A DNA stretch of 64,000 nt from Austropuccinia psidii (Eukaryota; Basidiomycota; Pucciniomycetes; Pucciniales; Sphaerophragmiaceae): the NCBI GenBank assembly GCA_023105745.1, contig JALGQZ010000011.1:14413975-14477974 (forward strand), read 5' to 3'. The translations under genes were made by a program, and so were the position numbers. Shown in pieces: positions 45,275-55,504 of the stretch; the first letter of the stretch is position 1; each line of letters opens with the position of its first letter. Under the pieces are notes generated by a model. It saw only the letters and a list, made by a program, of their open reading frames with translations, had not been told where the DNA came from and did not search any database.

Positions 45275-46924
45275 GTGGAAGATAACTTCATACCACTTGA
45301 AAGCCAGTCACAGGCCAACACACCAGTGACACCCTCAGAACCAGAGGGCAGCAAAGGCAAAGGGAAGAGGCACAGTGAAGGCCTGATAACAGCAAAAAAG
45401 TGGACACCCATTTCCACACACAAGAGTAGAAAACCACGAAATTCTGCATCAATACAATGTAAACCAACCTTGATAACTTGTACAGGGAAAATTACTATAA
45501 TTAACCCAGTTGTAACCTCTAAAGGTAAATTGCCCAAATCAGCAGACAATAAATTTGTACAAGGCACAGTCAAAGGTAAATACCCTAAGAACATGAAGTT
45601 TTTGCTGCTTTCAAACACTAACATGTCACCTGTACACCTCAGAGATCTTGGCTTCCAAAGGAACCAACCAGAGGACAGAGAAGGTTTGTCCAGAACCAGA
45701 AGACCTGAAAGAGGACACCTTGGACACAGTAGTGGATGGCAAAACAATGAGGGAGATAATATCAACCCTGTCATTCACACTCCAATTCAATGGAGACCTC
45801 AAACCAGAGGACTGGAAAGACATGGATCAAGTTCTTCAGCTCCACCAACTCCTCAAAGATTTATTTCAATGGAGCATGGACAACAAAAGGTTCAACCTGG
45901 CATCTCACTGGGCAGAACTTGGAGCAAGTTGCCAGAAGATCTGTCTCAGAGAGATAGACTTCAAAGACCTGATGGTAATCACCAAAGGTTGGAATACTAC
46001 CAGGCAGTTCAGACTCCTGGAGGCAAGGACACAGAGGATAAGGGAGAATCAAGCCACTATCCAAGCTATAGAAGAACAGCTGACCCAGACAGGGCCTACT
46101 CAGATTCCTTGAGGCTCACAAGGAGGAGGCCAAATCAGCTCTCCAGCGGCTTCACACCATTCAGAAACCAGCAGATCAGTGGCCAAGAGTCACAATTCTT
46201 CACGATTCCAGAGAGTTTCCAGGAGAAGACAAGGAAACAAGGGCAAGAACAAAACCTCCTTCAACCAGAGGAGGAAAGAGTCAGACCCTATGATTCAGAA
46301 GCTGTTGGCTTTGGTAAAAGAAGTGCACAAGAACCAGAAGTAGTTGTAAACCACTCTAGAATCAGTAGTCCTAGTAATAGAAACATTACCCCCACTAAGA
46401 CTGAAAATAACATTGTCACATCTGAGAGTAACATCCACAGTGATACATTGTGGTTACAAATGTCCCAATATGCTGAACAATCTGAAAAGCAGTTTGCAGA
46501 AATTGAAGCTGGCCAAGAGAGGATGAGAAAAAATCAAGCCTCCTTGGAACAGATAGTTAAGAATCTTCAAGAAGGATATGCTCAACTGAGCAAAGCCTCT
46601 GAAGAAACCAAGAAAAGACTGAATATAGTCTTTGAAGAACAACACCACAGCAAAAGGGACAGGGATTGTCTGGACCAAGACATAAACAAATTGTTTAATG
46701 TCTACCATAACTTGAAGCCCCAACCACAAGGCCAAGTTATGGAGAATCTATATCAACCAGATGACATCAAACCAGATGCCATGTTGATGAATAAGGCAAG
46801 ATCTCCATCACAATACCAGGATGGAGATGGCATGTCTTATTCAGAGAAGGAAGCCTTGAAACAGCTTCCTGAGGCCTCAAGCTGGCCCAAATTCTCTGGA
46901 TCAGGAGAATATGATCATATGTAA
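45128..46924 (+). pseudogene. gag of element B, long N-terminal frame (polyprotein frame)
   Basis: 598 codons open. Gag-like sequence starts around 45275 (EDNFIPLESQSQANTPVTPS). A basic Ser/Arg/Pro-rich part follows (SRTRRPERGHLGHSSGWQNN), then coiled coil (QYAEQSEKQFAEIEAGQERM, LQEGYAQLSKASEETKKRLN) and the start of the core (SYSEKEALKQLPEASSWPKF). It ends at TAA 46922-46924 inside GEYDHM-ELIDYI, where A reads on. From 45597 to 46343 the +1 frame encodes ORF1 on the same bases. Which of the two frames is the translated Gag N-terminus cannot be told by eye; the +1 frame looks more protein-like there. Confidence 0.75.
45597..46343 (+). pseudogene. ORF1 of element B: helix-rich protein in the +1 frame overlapping gag
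   Basis: The frame opens after TGA 45594-45596; first ATG is at ~45741 (MREIIS), and ATG 45822 matches the A start. Segments: EPEDLKEDTLDTVVDGKTMR, LKPEDWKDMDQVLQLHQLLK, LFQWSMDNKRFNLASHWAEL, CQKICLREIDFKDLMVITKG, ENQATIQAIEEQLTQTGPTQ. TGA at 46110 (TCA in A) breaks it. Beyond it the same frame gives NKTSFNQRRKESD and MIQKLLALVKEVHKNQK with stop TAG at 46341-46343, conserved in A. The product would be about 200-245 residues, rich in Trp and amphipathic helices. Polyprotein frame = ORF1 frame minus 1, the geometry of retroviral -1 frameshifting, but no classical slippery heptamer was found. Confidence 0.62.
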
Positions 46925-47646
46925 CTCATAGATTATATTGATGGACTCTTCATAGATGTACCAAGCATACCAGACTACTGGATTACTGCTAGATTAAATA
47001 CTGCATTTAAAGGTCATGCTAGTATATGGTACACAGAAATGAAGGAAATCCATGGCAGAAGAAACTGGCCATGGTAGAAGAGTCAAATCATCCAAAAGTA
47101 CACTAATGGAACTTGGATATGGAAAAAGACAATGTCATTTGAAAATGACAAATACTCAGTGGATAAAGATCCATATGAGTGGTGTCTAAGACAGTCTAAA
47201 AGACTTAAGTCCATTGATCCTCAGATGAACATCCAAATGAGGAATCACAAGCTTCTCTAGAGCATGCATTAAAATCTAGATGCAACCAAAATTGCACTCT
47301 AGATGACATTGACAACACCTTACAAGACATAAGGCAATGGACTAATATAGGGAAATTCACCCCATATAAGAGCAATGGTTTCAAAGAGAAACAACCTTTC
47401 AGGGTAGAGTTTAAAGACAAACCCAAAGAAAGAGTGGCAGAAGTGGCAAAGAAGAGAAATTCTTGTCACAATTGTGGTTCAACAGACCACTATGCCAACA
47501 ACTCTCCAAAGGAAAAGAAAAAAGTCTATGCCATTGAGAAAGGCCAGAGGAAGGATCTCCAACAGGGGATTCTGAATCAGACTCCATGGGTGATGCCATC
47601 AGAGAACCATCTGATGATGATCAAGACCCAAGAGAGGAATTTCTAG
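46925..47646 (+). pseudogene. gag core end and zinc knuckle of element B
   Basis: Continues the core: LIDYIDGLFIDVPSIPDYWI and ARLNTAFKGHASIWYTEM, then TAG at 47072 replacing the Trp of WPWWKS. A deletion of about 20 bp near 47255 removes the LLTQLPGEL part. The zinc knuckle reads CHNCGSTDHYANNS: the last Cys is Ser. A frame change near 47550 leads into the acidic tail (SDDDQDPREEFLVEYQEE). Confidence 0.83.
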
Positions 47647-48863
47647 TGGAATACCAAGAGGAAACCCCACTAGAAATTCAGGACATACAGTCGGAAGCAG
47701 GCATGCCACAGGACACTACTAACAAAAACCTGTGCAAACACACACAAGATGCACAAACATTCCTAGTTACACCAAACAAAGGAATGGCATATATACATGG
47801 GACAGCCACAAAAATGACTGTTTGTATTGACAATGCTCAGCATCCACTGATCATTGATGGTGGAGAACACTGCTCCATAGTGGACAGAAACTATATGGAT
47901 ACCCACTTCCCAAATTGGGAAAAACAGCTCTTGCCCACTAAGGTAAAGAACTTTAAAAGTGCATCAGGGAAGATGACTTCCATTGGAACAATTACCAAAG
48001 AGATAATTATACCCCACAGGAAGGGTAATATCAGACTCAAACCAGAGTTTGTAGTGCTTGATGATGCCCACATCCAAGGGCTTTTACTGGGAACAGATTA
48101 CATCAGGATGTATGGAATAGACATTTACAACAGTAAAAATAGGCACATCACCATTGGTACTAACAAGGAAAAGAAATTTTCACTTGACATATACCAGATA
48201 TCTTCTCAGGATCCACTAGAAGAACTTCTGAAGGAATTCAGAGAGGGACAGTTTAGCACTACCCTCACCAGTAAACAAAAACTAAGTTTACTGAAGATGC
48301 TGAGAAAGAACAGACAAGCATTTGCCATTGGTGAAGAACCATTAGGTAAGATCAAAGGGCATGATATAGAACTATATCTGGATGTGGAAAGGCCTTACCC
48401 ACCCATGCTTAGGAGACCTCCTTATCCAGCAAGCCTGGAAACCAGGAAAGAAATTGAGAATTATATCAATGAACTCCTGGATATGGATGTCATCAGGAAT
48501 ATTAGACATAATGAAATAGTGGAAATCACCACACCTGTCCTAATCACCTGGCATGATGGCAAGTATAGACTGTGTGGAGATTTCAGAGCTATGAATAACT
48601 ACACTAAAGCAGACAGGTACCCTATACCCAGGATACCCCATGCCTTGGATAAACTGGCAAAAGCCAAATACATAACTAAAATGGATTGTATGAAAGGCTT
48701 CCACCAAAATGGAGTTAAACCAAACTCCATGGAATTACTCAGGATAATATGCCATATGGGCATATATGAGTATACCAGGATGCCATTTGGCATCAAAAAT
48801 GCACCAGCCCATTTACAAAGGATGATGGACACCATATTTCAAGAAGAAATACTGGAAGGCTGA
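47586..48863 (+). pseudogene. Protease and first half of reverse transcriptase of element B
   Basis: 425 codons open. Acidic gag tail, then protease: KMTVCIDNAQHPLIIDGGEH (DSGA changed to DGGE, catalytic Asp kept), IQGLLLGTDYIRMYGIDIYN. RT: RPYPPMLRRPPYPASLETRK, TTPVLITWHDGKYRLCGDFR, KAKYITKMDCMKGFHQNGV, YTRMPFGIKNAPAHLQRM. Ends at TGA 48861-48863 in EEILEG-stop-MVVYIDD, four codons before the catalytic YIDD; A has TGG there. Confidence 0.9.
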
Positions 48864-49880
48864 ATGGTGGTATATATTGATGATATCATTATATACTCAG
48901 AGACATGTGAAGACCATGTGCAATACATAGACAGATTACTAAGTAAATGCACACCCATAAATCTCAAAATTTCACTTAAAAAGTGCAATTTTGGCCAACA
49001 TGAGTTACTGGCTCTAGGACATAAAGTCTCAGGTCCTAGTCTGGAAATTGACCAGAATAAAGCAGCAGCAGTACTGCAAAAGCCAGTACCAGAAAGCATC
49101 AAAGAGATGCAATCTTTCCTTGGGTTTGCTAGCTACTATAGAAACCACATTGGAAACTTTGCACACATAACTAGTAGTTTATACAAGTTATGTTCAAAAG
49201 ATGTAGTTTTTGAAATAACCAAGGAAAGGAGGGATGCGTATGAGAGGATAAAATATGAACTCACAAATGCACCTGTGCTCATCTTACCTGACTTTGAACT
49301 ACCATTCAAGTTATATATAGATGCAGCATGCAGTCAAGGCCTAGGAGCAGCCCTTCACCAAAGACAAATTGTGGATGGTGAACCAAGAGAAGTAGTAATT
49401 TGCTACATCTCAAGGAAGCTGAAAGACTCAGAAGCCAGGTATGGGGCCACCCAGACTGAATGTCTATGTCTAGTCTGGGCTCTAGAGAAACTCAATTATT
49501 ATTTGGAGGGTGCAGTCTTTGAAGTCTACACAGACTGCACAGCCTTGAAGTCTTTACTGAACATGAAGATTACAAATAGACACATGCTGAGATGGAAAAT
49601 AGCCATCCAGGAGTATAGAGGGAACATGACCATCATATAAAAAGAAGGTAAAAGTCATACCAATGCAGATGGCCTTAGCAGATTGCCACTGGACAATGTC
49701 AAAAGCAATCCAGCTTATGACCCTGAAGTTGCAGCGAAGATTCCTACCAATTTCATGAAAGTGGATAGGAAGAAGAACTTCAAATTTTCTGAATGGTCAC
49801 CAGAAAGTGGTACCCTTGACAGTGGAAACACTGATTCAGAGGGAACAGAAACCCCCATACTGAAAATAAGTTCCTCATAA
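48864..49880 (+). pseudogene. Second half of reverse transcriptase and RNase H of element B
   Basis: [20 protein letters not shown] with the YIDD active site, [36 protein letters not shown], then RNase [59 protein letters not shown] at 49636-49638 replaces the Tyr of TIIYKEGKSH. The frame then continues through NADGLSRLPLDNVKSNPAYD and the acidic spacer FSEWSPESGTLDSGNTDSEG to a TAA at 49877. Confidence 0.9.
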
Positions 49881-50819
49881 CTACACAATGAATTTTTTAG
49901 TGCAGTACTGAAGTCTTATGCCAAGAAGAAACAGTGTGGCATACTACTAAAACTCCTTCAACAAAAGTACAGCAGTCCAGAACTGGAATCCCAGCTAGAA
50001 GAACCCTGGTTGAGGGCCTATAAGGACAACAAGTTTTTCCTTAAAGATGGATTGCTCTACCACCGAGAAAAACACACAAGTGCACTCACAGTGGTAGACA
50101 GGGACCACATCTCTCTGATCCTGCAGGAATGCCATGACTGCCCCTATATGGGACACATGAGTGAAGACAGGACCAAGGAGAGGGTAGCAAGCACAGCTTG
50201 GTGGCCCAAGTGGGAACAAGAGTTGAGTGAATATATTAAAACTCGTGAAAGATGCCAAAAGGCAAATAGGAAACATGGGAAGAGGTATGGGTTACTTCAA
50301 CATATAGAAGAACCTAAACACCCATGGGAAACCATTGACATGGACTGGGTTACAGGACTTGTCCCAGGAGGCAAAGAAAACTACAATGCCTGTTTGATCA
50401 TAGTTGACAGGTTCAGCAAGAGCATGAGGTGTCTACCATGCCACAAAGAGGACACAGCCATGGATACTTCCCTGTTATTTTGGAATAACATCATATCTAC
50501 CTGTGGAGTCCCTAAAATAATAATTAGTGATAGGGACCCAAAATTCACATCTGAATTTTGGACCAACATGTATGACATGATTGGAACCAAGCTTGCTTTT
50601 TCCACAGCTTACCAGACCCAAACAGATGGCCTAGCTGAGAGGATGATCCAGACTATGGAAGACATCCTTAGAAGGTTCTGTGCCTATGGCATGGAATATA
50701 AGGACCATGAAAGATACACTCATGACTGGGTTACCCTTCTACCAGCTGTCCAACTGGCTTATAATACAACTCAGCACTCTACCACAGGAAAAACACCTGC
50801 ACTGGTAGAGAAAGGGTGA
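49881..50819 (+). pseudogene. Integrase core of element B
   Basis: Zinc finger YHREKHTS...[18 protein letters not shown]...[12 protein letters not shown] complete (HHCC). Catalytic triad visible: [13 protein letters not shown] (Asp), [18 protein letters not shown] (Asp), [18 protein letters not shown] (Glu). The frame is open from 50010 to TGA 50817-50819, which replaces the Trp of the KGWNP motif. The identical TGA is present in element A. Confidence 0.92.
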
Positions 50820-51437
50820 AATCCCTTTTTGCCTGTGGATCACTTGAATAAGAACCTTCTAACCATCCACCCCACAGCCAAAGACTTCCATGATATGTGG
50901 AAGAGGGCTTGTGACACAGCTGCTAAATGTATAGCTGAAGCAAAAGATTATAATAAGCAGAGGTGGGACAAGACACACATGGAGCCTGACTTTAAGGAAG
51001 GGGAACAGGTGTTAGTGTCTACACAGAACTTTAATAATCTTAAAGGACCCAAGAAGATGAGGGACTCATTTTTAGGGCCTTTCACTATCATTAGGTTAAT
51101 AGGAAAGAATGCAGTGGAAGTCAAACTTACAGAGGAATTTTCCAGGAAGCACCCAGTCTTCCCAGTAAGTTTGGCCAAACCATACTTCCAAACAGAGGAG
51201 GACAAATTCCCCTCCAGGAAGAAGAACCCCACACCACCTGATATAGTGGAAGTGGAGGACTCCTGAGGAACTGTGAGTAAGATCAGACTTAATGGGAAGG
51301 ATCAAAGACAATACTTAGTCAGATTCAAGCACCAAACAGCTGATAAAGACAAATGGTTAGAAGAGGATTCCATACCAGATGGGAACCTTCATCTAAGGAG
51401 ATTCAGGGCCTCTATGAGGACTGAAAAGTCTCATCAA
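50820..51437 (+). pseudogene. Integrase C-terminus and chromodomain of element B
   Basis: After the shared TGA: PVDHLNKNLLTIHPTAKDFH, RWDKTHMEPDFKEGEQVLVS, NLKGPKKMRDSFLGPFTII, FPVSLAKPYFQTEEDKFPS. TGA at 51264-51266 follows VEVEDS, and roughly 20 bp are missing relative to A (KKIIKARKIR part). Chromodomain KDQRQYLVRFKHQTADKDKW and LHLRRFRASMRTEKSHQ end at 51438. The polypurine tract ttagagggagggta precedes the LTR. Confidence 0.88.
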
Positions 51438-51464
51438 TGATGAGCCTTTTTTAGAGGGAGGGTA

Positions 51465-52902
51465 TGTCAGCCTGTGACTCAAAACCAGAGCACAAGCATG
51501 ACAGCCAAAATACCATAAACCAATGGTATAGCCAAGATCCCACCAGAACATGGAGCTGAGCCAAATCAGCTCAAAAGGTATCAAAAGAAAGAGGAAACGC
51601 ACCTCTTTCTGAAAAGATAAGTCCCATCACCATAGGACAAGAAATAACAAAGTTATTCCTGCTCAAAGTTATTGCTGAGCATAAACCTTAATTTTCACCT
51701 CTCATCTAAAATCTAGAAGGAGGGGCTTAAACCCATCAAACAGGTATTCAAAATGAAGCTCTAAGCCAGGGCTATCCAATGGTACAAGCCAAACTGAGCT
51801 AACACTAATATTACTGGAGTTATGGTCAATTCCAGGCCAAATAAGGGTGAACAAAACATTCACTTCTCATCTAACTTTTACAGTTTTCGTGTGAGATACT
51901 TAAAGTGGGAGCTTTTTGGAAAGAGCACAATCAGGGCTATCTGATGGTGTCACCCATTTCCCCATAGCTCAACTAGAACAAAAGGTATGGGGCAAATAAG
52001 CTTAATACAGCTTTTTGCCTATACCACGCAAATGTACAAAATTCTTGTACATGGGATAACTTTGTCATATTTAATGATACCCATATCAAATGAGGAGCCA
52101 TTGTGTAGAGCACATACAGGGCTACACATCAAACAAATTTTGAGGTTGATATCTCAAGAATTGACAAAGGTATGGCTGTTTTGGGGTCAGATTCCCACCT
52201 GCTGTCATATACAGCCTCACCATGGGATAATATCCTATAACCATGAATATGAGGTGTCAAATAGACTAAGAAGCTTGTTTTTACTTCAATACCTCATATG
52301 TCAGCCAATACTGGGGTCCCATACAGCTTCTGTACAGCATTCTACGCGTCATACACATCAGAATCAGGCTGTGAGGTCCTCAGATGAAACTTTTCACCAT
52401 GTATTGGTGAAAACTGCCCAGATGTGGTTTTAAAACCACATCTGAGCCCAATACAGGTTATACAGGCTGTTTGCAAACCACAAGCCAGTACTCAAGAGTG
52501 AAAAAATCTTCACTTCCTCTACGTGGAAAGGTCTAGCACCCTTTCCACCCCATTTCAGGATAAAAAGGAGGCTTTTCACAGCCAGAATTGTTTCCTCATC
52601 CTGCTCTTGAATATCCTACGTAGTAAAATGTCCAAAAAAGTTTTACTCTTGGGTAATAATCAGGGTATAATTATAATTTTAATTATTGTAGTTCTTATTA
52701 TAGTAATCCAACTGGTAAGACTTCATCCAGGGTTCTCAATAGCGCTCATCACCAATATTTTTCAATAGTAGAACCCTTTTATTATATTATAAACCTTTAT
52801 ATTATTTAAAAACCCTTATTTTAAAATTCCTTTCACGTGTCAGAGTCATAGTTCTAGTTGTAAATAGCCTAATTACTGCTTAAACATAGACTCCAGCTGA
52901 CA
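51465..52902 (+). repeat. 3' LTR of element B (LTR-1, 1438 bp, full length)
   Basis: TGTCAGCCTGTGACTC ... CCAGCTGACA, followed by TTAAT. Palindrome at 52419-52444 is perfect. Far closer to the solo LTR at 35108-36545 than to its own 5' partner. Confidence 0.94.
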
Positions 52903-52907
52903 TTAAT

Positions 52908-54119
52908 TTACTTTCCTTATTGAGGAGAGCAGAATGAGGCTTATCCTTTGAAAATTAAATATCAATCCCCTTCTTTCTCTTCTGCTGATGGGTCTTCTTA
53001 AGAAATGAATATTGAGGAGGCCTGGAAGAATTGAATGCAGTAACTGGAGGTTTTTCTCTTGATGAATACCCTTTCACTTCTTCTTCTCATGGTATATTGT
53101 ATCTAAATCCAAAGGAATTTCCATGAGCTCTTGAAGAGTATCAAAGCTACCAGGGTGAGAAGGAAACTGGTCCAGAAGTCTTGAGGCCAATTCCCTTCTA
53201 TAAAAATTAATATAAGCCCTTTCCCCCCAGTCTTCAATTCTTGACATCAAGCTTCTGAAATCAGCAATGTACAAGGATACATGACCAATTTCCTTAATCC
53301 TGATATTATCAAATCCTGTTTGACTTTCCTAACCTCATTGGGATCACCAAACAGAGTGAATAACTGTGTTTCAAACAAATTACAGTTATTGAGGAGATAG
53401 GATGGGTCTTCATTGGAGATATTTGAGAGGTATGGTTCAATCCATTTTCCAGCTTAACCAGTGAGAAAGGAAGTTGAGTAAAGAAATTTCTTCCTGTCAG
53501 AGAAGAAATTTTCTGGGTCCTTATGGAAAATTAGTTAACAGGATTGGATAAATCCTCTCAATGAATGAGATTGGGTACCAGTAAAATAATCATGTTCATT
53601 CATTGATTTAGTCCTGAATGATGGGGCTCTTGAATTGTCCCTGGGGGCAACTGCTCGAGTGAGCTGTCCCATGAATTAATTCATCTGCTCCATTATTTTG
53701 AGAAACTTTGGTTCAGTTTGAGAGACAAGAGTTTGATTAGGAAGGGCTAGATTTGGAGATTCCGAAGCTTCAAGGGCACCTTCCAAGGAAACTTCTATTC
53801 CAGTTTCTTCAGAAACTTCCTCTTCCACAGACTCCTCCCCCTCTTCATCTTCAGATTCCCTTAATATGCTTCTAGGCCCTTGAGAAATTCTTGGATAGAC
53901 ACCCAACAAGCCAGAGAATGATCTTGATCTTTTTTACTTCACACCTCATCTTCTGGAGGGTGCTTCCCCTTCAATTGGTTTTTTTCCTCTGTCAAAATTT
54001 TTACTCAGTTGATGAACTGATGGTGTGTGGTCAGGAGGAGCCCTTCCTTTATGAGTGAAAACAGCCTGATGTCTTTGATATCTTGTATTCTTGGCTGGAG
54101 GACTATGCTTAACTGGCAT
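52908..54119 (-). pseudogene. gag of element D, N-terminal part
   Basis: It starts at ATG 54119 with MPVKHSPPAKNTRYQRH, a basic disordered start. An acidic serine-rich stretch follows (ESEDEEGEESVEEEVSEE, ~53870-53810), then the capsid-like core YIADFRSLMSRIEDWGERAY and SRLLDQFPSHPG (~53274-53150). The protein would coat the element's RNA in cytoplasmic particles. Several stops and frame changes interrupt it (near 53940, 53670, 53450 and 53330). Coding stops at 52908, where element B was inserted, and resumes at 43398 with the zinc knuckle. From memory, this gag type is common in Austropuccinia psidii, which is my main reason for the species guess. Confidence 0.85.
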
Positions 54120-54738
54120 TATTGAAGAATAAGAAAAATAACAACTTGATGATACTTTGAGAATAAAAACATACAGCTTGACCAAATAAAATCAAATTAA
54201 AATCTTGAGGAATAAATCAAAATCTCTAACAACTTCAAATAAATGTCAATAAATAAAGCAATTAATTCATTTTAAAGGCAAAATAAATTATTTATTGAGG
54301 AATTCAATTGATTGGTCAATATCCTCAAAGGTCAATTCAATATCTTGAGAAATCAAATCAATAAATCAATCAAATCAAATATTGAGGATGAAACAGATAT
54401 CTTGAGAAATAGAGTTAAAGTCAATCAAATAAATAAAATCTTGAAGTGAAAATTAATGTCCTGATGATTCCCAATCACAGAATAACCAACTAATTGAGCC
54501 TTGAAAAACCTGAATTCAGACACAAAAAAGAATTAAGATTTGATTAAGGATTAAGAATGAAATTAAAAGGTCAGCAGAATTAAGAAATGAAAAAGGGGTA
54601 AATTTTCATATAAATGAAATGAATGAGAGGAATATTGGGGAAAATCATAAAATCATGAAGATATTATAATTGATAAATGAGGGAAATGGATTTCAAAAGA
54701 ATGAAAAGAAAGAAGCAATTGTGAGCTAATTGATATAA

Positions 54739-55499
54739 TGTAACAGGGGATCTTCAAAGTAAAAAGGGCCTGGAACTCAGTAAACTGGGACTCACTTATG
54801 GAGGGCTCAAGGATTGGATAAGAGTGAGTAAACTTAAGAGTTTAAATAAGATAGGATTTCTAATAAGATCAATATAAGAAAAGCATAAACAAAGAAAACA
54901 ATAGTAAGAATAAAAGAGCCAACCACAACCAAGTCCAAGTCCTCTGTTTCAAACTCTCAGAAAGAAAGAGAGGGGTTAATAAGGATATGGCCACCACAAC
55001 TCCACTTAACAGGTGAGGAAAATAAGCAAAGACTAACTTAATACCAATAAATATAATAGCCAAAAATAATACTAAGAGTATTGATTAAAGAATAAATCAA
55101 CTATATGAATAAACTGGGGAAAAGGTACCCAGAGGGAGGAATAAGGGCAGGTATATGTGAGAATCCCCCAGCCCTGATCCAAAGAGTGAATTTTCTTGAG
55201 AGGAATCTTGATTTGAATTGATTTGGATGATACGGGCCCTTTGTGGATGTACAGGGTCTGTACAAAAGGTGTGGTGGAGTTGGGTGATCATACAGTTTCA
55301 GTCTTATGAATCCAAACTCTATTTGGGATATCCAGCCCATACAAGTATTTACAGACTGTATTTATGAACCAAGCTGTATTAATGTTTAAGAAAGAAGATT
55401 TCCAAAACTGATTTCTGATATAGATACTGGATTTGCTGGTTTCATGAGTTTGAGTAGGTTTATGCTTGAGTTCCCTTACCCCTGATAGTGGCTCTGAAA
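54739..55499 (-). repeat. 5' LTR of element D (LTR-2, 761 bp)
   Basis: It is homologous along its length to 11502-12263 and, reversed, to the solo LTR at 34126-34849. In element sense it starts at 55499 (TTTCAGAGCC, a decayed TGTCACAGCC) and ends CCCCTGTTACA at 54739. The sequence just after it in element sense (54738 downward, ttatatcaattagctcac) is where a primer-binding site should be. It is unlike the GGGGGCCTGG motif shared by the LTR-1 and LTR-3 elements. Confidence 0.85.
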
Positions 55500-55504
55500 A
55501 AAGG

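Larger units (their letters stand above)
43399..52902 (+). mobile_element. Element B: Ty3/Gypsy retrotransposon inserted in D's gag, least decayed copy
   Basis: LTR-1 at 43399-44671 and 51465-52902, perfect duplication TTAAT (43394-43398, 52903-52907). Gag-pol is one long reading frame interrupted by a handful of stops: 46922, 47072, 48861, 49636, 49877, 50817, 51264. There is also a small deletion near 47255 and one before the chromodomain. Longest open pieces are 598, 425, 269 and 258 codons. Same family as A, with fewer lesions. Confidence 0.94.
11502..55499 (-). mobile_element. Element D: Ty3/Gypsy retrotransposon, host of all nested insertions between its LTRs
   Basis: Outer termini are LTR-2 copies at 11502-12263 and 54739-55499, flanked by the 5-bp target duplication AAAGG (11497-11501 and 55500-55504). 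This proves that everything between belongs to one insertion plus later nested ones. D's own sequence, about 9.7 kb, lies at 52908-55499, 42606-43398, 26786-28852 and 11502-15800, read right to left. Reading resumes in frame across each gap; for example gag runs ...NKESKLI then TSQKETRIKEGLC across element B. Order: LTR, gag, protease, RT, RNase H, integrase, chromodomain remnant, an antisense frame, LTR. It is heavily mutated and the oldest layer. Confidence 0.9.

Noticed and set aside
46110..46343. Slippery heptamer for a -1 frameshift at the end of ORF1
   Set aside because: Searched by eye near the ORF1 stops of A and B. A-rich runs exist (for example the A-run near 20165) but no in-frame X-XXY-YYZ conserved in both copies was found.
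51987..52433. 148-codon open frame in LTR-1 (also 36023-35577 on minus)
   Set aside because: Conserved only because the two LTR copies are nearly identical DNA. Other LTR-1 copies (A, E, H) break it and it lies across the palindromes; no protein-like composition.
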